Shown: piece after piece, positions 1 through 8,200 of the stretch
How positions within the stretch are numbered: the stretch's first letter is position 1
Layout: the number at the start of each line of letters is the position of its first letter
Origin: Saprospiraceae bacterium
Lineage (GTDB): Bacteria; Bacteroidota; Bacteroidia; Bacteroidales; JAIPBB01
Direction: 5' to 3'
Assembly (NCBI GenBank): GCA_021739805.1
Contig: JAIPBB010000201.1
Coordinates: 1 to 9,979 of the forward strand
Length of the DNA stretch: 9,979 bases
Notes under the pieces: generated by a model
The model's database searches: none
Told to the model about the DNA's origin: nothing
What the model saw: only the letters and a program-made list of their open reading frames with translations
Made by a program: the position numbers and the translations under genes

Positions 1-27
1 AAATATGGACAAATCTCTTTTTTATTA

Positions 28-36
28 TACTTTTGC
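28..36 (+). promoter_or_regulatory. Possible Bacteroidota -7 promoter element
   Basis: The bases TACTTTTGC match the Bacteroidota primary sigma factor -7 consensus TAnnTTTGc. A -33 TTG would be expected near positions 4-8, where only ATATGG is present, so the upstream half is poor. If used, transcription would start around position 41-45, and the first gene would have a leader of about 125 bases containing the T tract and the inverted repeat. Such short matches occur by chance in AT-rich DNA. Confidence 0.3.
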
Positions 37-57
37 TTAACAACATTTTTTTTTTTT

Positions 58-107
58 GAAAGAATGATACAAATTATTGACTTTGAATATTATTGTATCA
101 TTCTTTC
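58..107 (+). repeat. Perfect 15-bp inverted repeat (hairpin) before the first gene
   Basis: Bases 58-72 (GAAAGAATGATACAA) are the exact reverse complement of 93-107, separated by 20 bases. A further 4-bp pairing inside the loop is possible (TATT 75-78 with AATA 86-89). On the plus strand the stem is followed by only four T (108-111), and a 12-T run (46-57) precedes it. It could be a weak terminator for a gene before the window, a leader structure for the operon, or a protein-binding site. The perfect arms make chance unlikely, but the role is not decided by the sequence. Confidence 0.6.
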
Positions 108-167
108 TTTTCAACATTCAACTTTTGACAACTTCTATAAATATTAATCATTATTAATCTATTAATT

Positions 168-1688
168 ATGAAAAAACTAAAGTTTTTATTATCAATGAGC
201 TTATTGCTTTTTAGCAATTATTTAATGTCACAAGTGGAGTTTGATGGCTCAACATCTCAGCCACCTCCAACAACAGCAAGTGCAATTGGGAACAACACAA
301 TAGCAAATGGGATAGGTTCTTTTGCAGGTGGAAATATTAGTGAAGCTCAAAGTGATTATTCATTTGCATTTGGAGACAATGTAAAGATTGGAAGTTTAGG
401 ATCTGGAAATTCAAATAATTCTTTTGGTTTTGGAACTGGGCTTACAATAGATGCACTTAATGCAATTGTTTTTGGTGATGGACTTACAATATTAACTAAT
501 CCTAGCCAATCTTTGGATTTAGATAACTCCTTTACAATCGGGTTTGGAACTCCAATGTTTTTCGTACAAGATAATAAAGTAGGGATAAATACAACAGAAC
601 CTTCTCAAGCTTTAGATGTTGATGGGAATTTTCAGCTTAGAGGACATTTTTATGATAATAGTAGTGGTACAACAGGAAGTGCAGGAAATCCAGGAGATAT
701 ATTAACAGCCACTTCCACAGGAACTCAATGGGCATCACTAATAATACCACCAAATACATGGAATATAATAAATGGTGTTAATTTAGAATCAGCTGTTACA
801 GGTAATGTTGGAATAGGAACAAATAATCCAACAAATAAACTACATATAGTTGGCACAGTAAAAATTGAGAATAATATTGATCTTGATGGAAATATATATA
901 TAGATGATTATTCAGGAACTGGAACTGCCTCATACTTAAGTCCTCTAAATGTAAATGGTGATATACGAATTACTAAAGCAGATATTCCTATGGGACTTTT
1001 AACTCAAGTAGTAGGAACAACCCCTCTTCTACAGATGGAAATAAATAACAATTTTTCAAACAATGATTATACTAAACCAGGAGGCTATTTTAGAATTGAT
1101 ACACGAACAGCAGAACCTTTTTTTAGCTGGTTTTATAGGGATCCAAATCCTGTAAATAATAATATGTGTATGGTATTAACAAAAAATGGAGAACTTGGAA
1201 TTGGGACATCAAATCCTATTGGCAAGTTGGAAGTATATAATGGAGATTTTGTACTTGGAGGACCTTACAAGAAATTTATTTTTCATACTCAAACATGGAA
1301 CACATCAGCAGATGCTTTAATTATTGCACCTCAAAATAGTGGTGCCTGGGATTTTAATAATAGCTTTGTGTTTAAGGATAATGGCAATCTTCAGGTTCAT
1401 GGAACTATCTATACAGAAGAGGTTATTGTACAGCTTCCTCCATTCCCTGATTATGTCTTTGCAACTGATTATAAACTAATGCCTTTAAATAAATTAGAAG
1501 TTTATATAAACAAATATAATCATTTACCAAACTGTAAATCAGCAAGTGAAATTAAAGAAAATGGAATTGGAATAGGAGAATTGCAAACTGTACAGATGGA
1601 AAAAATCGAGGAGTTGACACTATACATAATTCAGCTTAAGAAAGAGATTGATGAATTGAAAAATGAATTTGGAAAAATTATCGAATAA
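168..1688 (+). CDS. Exported tail-fibre/adhesin-like protein with C-terminal coiled coil
   Basis: The 506-residue protein starts with a Sec signal peptide (residues 1-22, ending LMSQ), so it should be exported. Residues 37-130 are Gly/Ser/Asn-rich with repeated A-x-G and FGxG patterns (IANGIGSFAGG, SFAFGD, SFGFGTG), like the head repeats of trimeric adhesins. Three copies of a motif common in Bacteroidota tail-fibre-like proteins follow: VGINTTEPSQALDV at 138, VGIGTNNPTNKLHI at 214 and LGIGTSNPIGKLEV at 343. The end (427-506) has a module often seen in these proteins: PDYVF, then a HLP motif, then KIEELTLYIIQLKKEIDEL, a probable coiled coil that could trimerise the chain. There is no T9SS sorting domain and no S74 chaperone domain. 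The fold class is fairly clear but the ligand and role are not. It is the first gene of the putative operon, 35 bases before the next. Confidence 0.85.
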   Translation: MKKLKFLLSMSLLLFSNYLMSQVEFDGSTSQPPPTTASAIGNNTIANGIGSFAGGNISEAQSDYSFAFGDNVKIGSLGSGNSNNSFGFGTGLTIDALNAIVFGDGLTILTNPSQSLDLDNSFTIGFGTPMFFVQDNKVGINTTEPSQALDVDGNFQLRGHFYDNSSGTTGSAGNPGDILTATSTGTQWASLIIPPNTWNIINGVNLESAVTGNVGIGTNNPTNKLHIVGTVKIENNIDLDGNIYIDDYSGTGTASYLSPLNVNGDIRITKADIPMGLLTQVVGTTPLLQMEINNNFSNNDYTKPGGYFRIDTRTAEPFFSWFYRDPNPVNNNMCMVLTKNGELGIGTSNPIGKLEVYNGDFVLGGPYKKFIFHTQTWNTSADALIIAPQNSGAWDFNNSFVFKDNGNLQVHGTIYTEEVIVQLPPFPDYVFATDYKLMPLNKLEVYINKYNHLPNCKSASEIKENGIGIGELQTVQMEKIEELTLYIIQLKKEIDELKNEFGKIIE

Positions 1689-1723
1689 TAAAACTCATAA
1701 ATTAACATTAAAATTATTAAATC

Positions 1724-2158
1724 ATGAGAAAAATATTGTTTTTAATTATTCTTGTTATACTAGGTATTAGTGTACAAGATTGTTATTCTCAAAGTATAAC
1801 ATATACATACGATGCTACTGGAAATATGATAGTTCGGTCAGTTATTGCACTGAGGAAACAAAATCCGAACCAATTGGGAATTGATAGTACAAATATCACA
1901 CAGTTATCTATTGGTGAAAGTACTGTTGTAATATACCCAAATCAAACAAAAGGACAATTACGGATTGAGATAAGTAATATAAAGGAAGATGCAAAGGTTG
2001 AACTTCTAGTATATGATGTTTCAGGTAAATTGGTTATTAGCGAGAAAAAAATAGGTTCATCGAATATACTTGACCTGTCTGATAAACCTTTGGGAATTTA
2101 TTTTATGAAGCTTAAAGTGAACAAAAAAGATACTGAATGGAAAATCGTAAAAGATTAA
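1724..2158 (+). CDS. Small secreted protein: one YD repeat plus T9SS type A sorting domain
   Basis: The 144-residue protein has a signal peptide (1-23, ending CYSQ) followed at once by a single RHS-type YD repeat, ITYTYDATGNMIVRS (25-39). After a short linker, residues 67-144 form a typical T9SS type A C-terminal domain: VVIYPNQTKGQLRIEI, then YDVSGKLV, then DLSDKPLGIYFMKL and a closing WKIVKD. Such domains direct export through the type IX secretion machinery and are normally removed on anchoring to the cell surface, so the mature part here would be only about 45 residues. That leaves almost no room for an enzyme. It sits directly before the giant YD-repeat gene. It may be a surface partner of that protein or a remnant of a larger RHS protein that kept its two ends; the reading frame is intact. 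The sorting domain call is firm, the role open. Confidence 0.88.
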   Translation: MRKILFLIILVILGISVQDCYSQSITYTYDATGNMIVRSVIALRKQNPNQLGIDSTNITQLSIGESTVVIYPNQTKGQLRIEISNIKEDAKVELLVYDVSGKLVISEKKIGSSNILDLSDKPLGIYFMKLKVNKKDTEWKIVKD

Positions 2159-2229
2159 TTACAAGGATATTGTACAGGATTGGATATGGAAATAAGAAAT
2201 AAATCTAAAAGAAATAAAATATACGAATT

Positions 2230-5200
2230 ATGAATATTATAAAAAGTATTTTCGTAAGTATTTGTATTTTTTTTGTTACAAATGCTTATACCCAAGTATC
2301 AACCTCATATGGTGATGTATTTCATTTAAATGCTCCAAATAGTGATGGAAATTATATTGCACGAGATTATATCAAACTATTACCTGGTTTTTCATCTACA
2401 GTACCATTTAATGCAAAAATTGATGAAGGGTGGCCTTATCATAACACCAGTTACCAGGAGTTTATCGTACCTAATGAGAGAATAATTGATAAAACACTTC
2501 CAGTTGGAGCAACAATTGGTAAATTTGAAGTAAATCCTATGGGAGCTGCCACATATCAGATTCCAATATTTGCTTCTCCCGGAACAAATGGTATACAACC
2601 TAATTTATCTTTGGCATATAATAGTCAAAGCAGTTCTGGAATTGCAGGAATGGGTTGGAATATCGCAGGTATATCATCAATTACAAGAACAGGAAAAGAC
2701 ATATATCTTAATTCTAAAAAAACAGGAGTGCAATTTAGTTATGATGATCAGTTTGCTTTAGATGGTCAACCATTAGTCGGGGTAAGTGGTAATTACGGCT
2801 ACAATGGAGCAATATATAGAACAGGCATAGAGAGTTTTAGTAATATAACATCACATGGTGCAATAGGAAATGGTCCAGCATGGTTTGAATTAAAAACTAA
2901 AAACGGATTAACAATCGAATATGGTAATGATGTAAATAGTAATAATGCTCAATTAATACAAACTGGAGGAGCATCTGTTCTTAGGTGGTATATTAATAAG
3001 ATAACGGATCAAAACGGCAACTATATGACTTATTCATATTATGAAAAATCCGGAGAAATATTTATTAAAAGTATTAAATACACTTATAATGACTCTAAAA
3101 ATCTTGATGCTTATAATGAATTGAAATTTGGCTATAGTCTTAGAAGTGACATATCTGAAAAATATGTAATGGGAACTAAATTAAACCAAACTGTTTTGTT
3201 AGATTGTATTAAGTCGTATTGCGAAGGAAATTTAGTGAAAAAATATGAATTAAATTATTATAAAGAACAAATTTCAGATCCTTCAACTACAAATGATTGT
3301 TCATATTTAAATGAAATAATAGAGATTGGAGATAAGGGAACTCAACGAAACTCAACTTTATTTGGTTATGGTGATTTTAATTACACTAGTGCTCAGAGCC
3401 CTGAGAATTACCCATCATTATATGCAGACTATCTTGTAGGTGATTATGATGGAAATGGAAGATCCGATATTATAGCATTTGTTAAATCAAGTGCTTATGT
3501 CTATTCTAATTACAAATTATTTTTAAATATAGATGGAGCTTTTATTGAAACTATTTCAAATGGGTATTTACCTACTAATTTTACTCCTTTTCCTAATAAT
3601 GAACCCTTAATGAAAGGAGCAAGATCCATGGATATGAATGGTGATGGTAAAGATGAACTTGTTTTGGGTAATGGTTTATCAGGTCAGTACCATTATGCTA
3701 TTCATTCATTTAACAGTATAACAAGTACTTTTGTTCAGGTTGGAAACACAATACATACTGACTTGGATCACAATATTACATTTGGTGATTTTGATGGTGA
3801 TGGTAGATTGGATATGTTTATATACAATACAAGCAATGAAGTGTGGAGCATATATATGTATGGTAATTCAAATATGATAACAGGAACAGGATTTATTAAA
3901 TTAGATGGCTCAACATCGATTAATAATAGCTTAGATGGTGATTATTTTTACCCAATAGATTTTAATGGAGATGGTACTACTAAACTTCTTTGTTGGCAAG
4001 GTTCGACATCAATGGTATTAGATGTTCAGATAATTACACCTAATCCCATATTAATTCAAAAAATGTGTAATTCTTACTTCCCGATTAGCAATTCTTATAG
4101 TATTGGAGATTTTAATAAAGATGGTATATCAGATATACTATCCACTAATTCAGTTAATTGGTGGAAAAGTATTGGAACAGGAAATGATTATTGTTCTGCA
4201 ATCTCCATACCTTTAAATCAGATATCAACAGCACGAAAGCAATTAATTGCTGATTTTAATGGCGATGGAATAGATGATATTGGTGAATTTGAATGGAATA
4301 GCCCAAATGATTTAGATTATAATTATTATTATAGCACAGGAATTAATTATCTCTTAAAAAGCGGAACAACAAGTATAAACACATTTACTAGTGAAACTGA
4401 TGCTCTATTAGGAGATTTTAATGGTGATGGTGGTAAAGAAATATTATTCATCACAGGTTCAAATTTAGAAATAGTTAACACAAAAAACAATAATGACAAA
4501 TACTGTTTGCACCAGATTATAGATGGAATAGGAAAAGAGATAAATATCAGATATAATAATTTAAGAGATGGCGACAATTCAGGTCATATTTATTCCAGAA
4601 ACAGTAATTCTACAAATAATTATCCAATTGTGGATGATTTTACTCCATCGTTAGAAGTTGTTAAAGTATATTATACCAAGCGTATTAATAATCAAGCTAA
4701 TCCGACCTGGTGTTTTTATGAAGATATTGTGTTACATAACCAAGGTAAGGGTTTTCTTGGTTTTAAAAAAACTAAAAAAAACAACTCGGTTTTTGATAGA
4801 GAAATTATCAATTCCAGCACAATTAATACATATCGTAATACACTTGAACTGACAGATGTAGAAACAAATCTTTCAAATGGAACTAAATTGTTAGAAGTTA
4901 AAAATACTTATGATTACAAGGTGACTTTCTCTACTTATTATTACAACGTGATTTACCCGTATGTAAAAACACAAGAAATGATAGATTTTGTGAATGATAT
5001 TGTTACATCATCAGATATTACCTGTAATAATAATGGTAATATTACAGAAGCAGTTGTTAATCATTCAAATACGAGCAATGTTGTAGAAGGAACAACAACT
5101 ACAAAGTTTGAATTATTTACGGCAAATGGTAGTTGGCTAACATCAAAACCACAAAAAATAACAGTAACAAAGAAAAGAGGAACTGAAGCTGATTATATTC

Positions 5201-8200
5201 GCATACAAGAATTTACTTATGACACTAAGGGGAGACTGATAAATTCGATACTTGATAATGGAAAGATTAAAAGCCTAACTAAAACATTTGCCTATGATGG
5301 TTATGGAAATTTAATAAACTCTTCAACTATAGGAGGAGGTGTCGCTTTGTCCCCCAGTTCAATTAACATATGGGATTCAAAAGGTCGTTTTTTAATACAA
5401 AAGAAAAACTCATTGTTACAAACTTCAACTTATACATATGATCCAATATATGGCAATATTCTTACTTCTGAAGGAATTGATGGACACCAGACAACTTATA
5501 ATTATGCTGAATTTGGTCTTTTATCTTCAACAGAATTACCAACTAGTGAAATAATTTATCATGATTTTCAATATGAAAGCCCACTACCAAACGTAAATGG
5601 ATTTGTGAAACATACTTATAGTAATTGGAACACATGGAGCAAATCATACTACGACCGTTTAGGAAGAGAAATAAAAACTGAAGCAACAAGCTTTCATGGA
5701 GCAATTGTTTGCACTTCTAAAATATATAACGATAAAAATGAGTTAACCGGAGTTACACAGCCTTATTTTACTGGACAAACACCATCTTACTCAGGTGTTT
5801 ACACATATGAGGCAGATGGTAGAATAAAAACTGAAAATATTAACGGACTTTCAACAACCTATACTTATGATGCGACAAATAAGCGTAAAACAACAATAGA
5901 TGATCCGGGATTTAAAACAGAGAAAATCATAAATGCTTATGGACAACCAATAACAATTAAAGACAAAATTAATAATATCATAAATTATACATATTATAGT
6001 TCAGGTCAGCCTAAAGACATTACAAGTATGGGAAGCAATATACATATGGAATATGATGAATATGGCAATCAAATCCTTTTAAGAGACCCGGATGCAGGTG
6101 ATATAACATATGAGTACGATGCATTTGGGCAACTGTTATCTCAGACAGATGCAGAATCTAATACATATACTATGACATATGATATAGCAGGAAGGTTTTT
6201 AACGAAAACGGGAAGTGATGCCAGTTTAATTACTTATAATTATGTCCCAGCAGGCAATGGTATAAATCAAATAGCTTCTGTTATATCATCCAATGGAATT
6301 AATCAATATTATCAATACGATAATTTTGGAAGAACAATTGAAGCAAAAGAATTTATTGATGGAGTAAATTATATTACTAATTTTGCATATAATTCAAAAG
6401 GAGAATTAATTGAAGAAACTTATCCATCGGGTTTTGCTATTGAATATTCTTATGATAATTATGGCTTTATGAATCAAATCAAAGATGCTCAAACTGGTCA
6501 AAATTTATATAGTATCAATTCTAATGGTGTTAATTCAAGAGGTCAGGTAACTGATGCTGTCTATGGGAATAATATTTCAGCAACTAATGCTTATGATGTC
6601 TTTGGTGCTATTACGGGAATTCAACGAGGAAATATTCAAGATTATAATTTAACAATAGATTATTCTTCGGGAGGTACAATAAGCACTAGAGAGGATTTGA
6701 AATACCCAACCACATCTCTTGAATATTTCACTTACGATAATCTTAATCGTTTAAAAGATGTTTATCAGAACGACCCACATACACAAACAATTGCATTAGC
6801 TGAACAAATGGAATACTATGATAATGGTAATATTAAAACAAAATCTAATGTTGGAACTTATGACTATTTTCACCCCACAAAAAAGCATGCTTTAACTTCC
6901 ATATCTCCATTAAATGGTGGAATAGCGACATATTTATCACAACAAACGATAAGTTATACTCCTTTTAATAAAACATCTGAAATTATACAAGGAACTAAAA
7001 AAGCCACATTTACTTATGGTCCTGACCAGTTAAGAAGTAAATTAGAATATTTTACTGAAACTTCTCCTTCTAATTATACACTTGATAAGAAAAAATATTA
7101 TTCAGGTTCCTATGAAAAAGAAATTATAGGAAGCAATACCAGGGAATTACACTCTATAAGTGATTTTGGAATTTATGTAATAGAAAATGGAGCAAGCACA
7201 GGAACTATGTATTTTACTTTTAAAGACCATCTTGGCTCAATAAAAAAAGTAACAGATATAAATGGCAATTTAATCGAAGATTTAAGTTATGACGCATGGG
7301 GAAATAGACGAAATCCAGCAACTTTAGCACTTTTACCATCATTAGTAGGCAGCAGTTGGACTGGTTTGTTTGATAGAGGATTCACCGGTCATGAACATAT
7401 GGATGGCTTTGGATTAATAAATATGAATGGTCGTATGTACGATCCGCTAACAGGGCGTGTAATGTCTCCTGACAATAATGTGCAAGCAATCGGTTCTAGT
7501 CAAAACCTAAATAGATATAGTTATTGTATGAATAATCCCCTAATGTACAATGATCCGAATGGAGAGTTTATTATTGGCCCAGCATTAATGATGGGAGCAT
7601 TAGGACTTTTTGTAGTTGGTTCAACATTGGATCATTTATTAAATCCAGGTGATTATGATGATGCAAATACAGGAGAAGCTTTTAAAGCAGGATTTAATCA
7701 AGGATTAAATGCATATAAGGAAATCAATTCTTTATCTCAAATACCAATTTATAATGATAATGGATTAACTATTACAGTTGGCCCATCACTCACAGGATTA
7801 GGTGTAACTGGAGGTGCGTCATATACTAATGGTGATTGGACATTTAGTGCAGGAGGAGGAATATTTGGATATGGCTCTTCTATTGGCGGAGGGATTACTT
7901 ATTATGACAGAGGCAATGATCAATATTTTGGATATTATTATTCTCATTTCAATGGTAGAGATAATTATTTTGGAACAAAAATAGACGATCAAAATACTGG
8001 AGGTATTGCGTATAGAAAACGTGATTTTTCTTTCAAATTTGAAAACGATATTCTAGCTTTTGAACATCAAGATCGCTGGAGAACCGGTGGAATAGAAATA
8101 GCTTACAAAGATATAGTTATTAGCAATCAACTATATGAAAACGATCCTGAAGGTGAAGGAAGTGAAATTAATGAATACGGATTGAATAGATCTGGAAAAC

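Noticed and set aside
58..107. Inverted repeat as insertion-sequence ends or a MITE
   Set aside because: The element is only 50 bases, with no transposase and no visible target-site duplication; a hairpin or binding site fits better.
125..130. TTGACA as a sigma70 -35 box for the first gene
   Set aside because: No matching -10 box lies 16-18 bases downstream, and Bacteroidota promoters use a different consensus.
243..256. 14-base identity (GATGGCTCAACATC) with 3904-3917 as a recombination repeat
   Set aside because: Both encode a DGSTS-like run in unrelated contexts in an AT-rich genome; no longer similarity surrounds either copy.
2159..2229. 71-base gap before the RHS gene as a separate promoter or terminator
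   Set aside because: No TAnnTTTG element, stem-loop or T run was found; it is A-rich spacer only.
2392..2598. 68-codon open frame on the minus strand inside the RHS gene
   Set aside because: It lies wholly within the SpvB-domain coding region, has no domain or credible signal, and the plus-strand frame is clearly the coding one.
2570..2761. 63-codon open frame in another plus frame
   Set aside because: It overlaps the SpvB coding region and gives a low-complexity product with no recognisable feature.
4347..4577. 76-codon minus-strand open frame
   Set aside because: It is antisense to the last FG-GAP repeats; its Ser/Pro/Leu-rich product reflects the complement of the conserved loops.
4658..4852. 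64-codon plus-strand open frame, with A7 and A8 runs at 4765-4781 suggesting a slippage site
   Set aside because: The main frame continues through the A runs with TcdB-middle-like sequence, the runs encode ordinary Lys codons, and no alternative product with a domain results.
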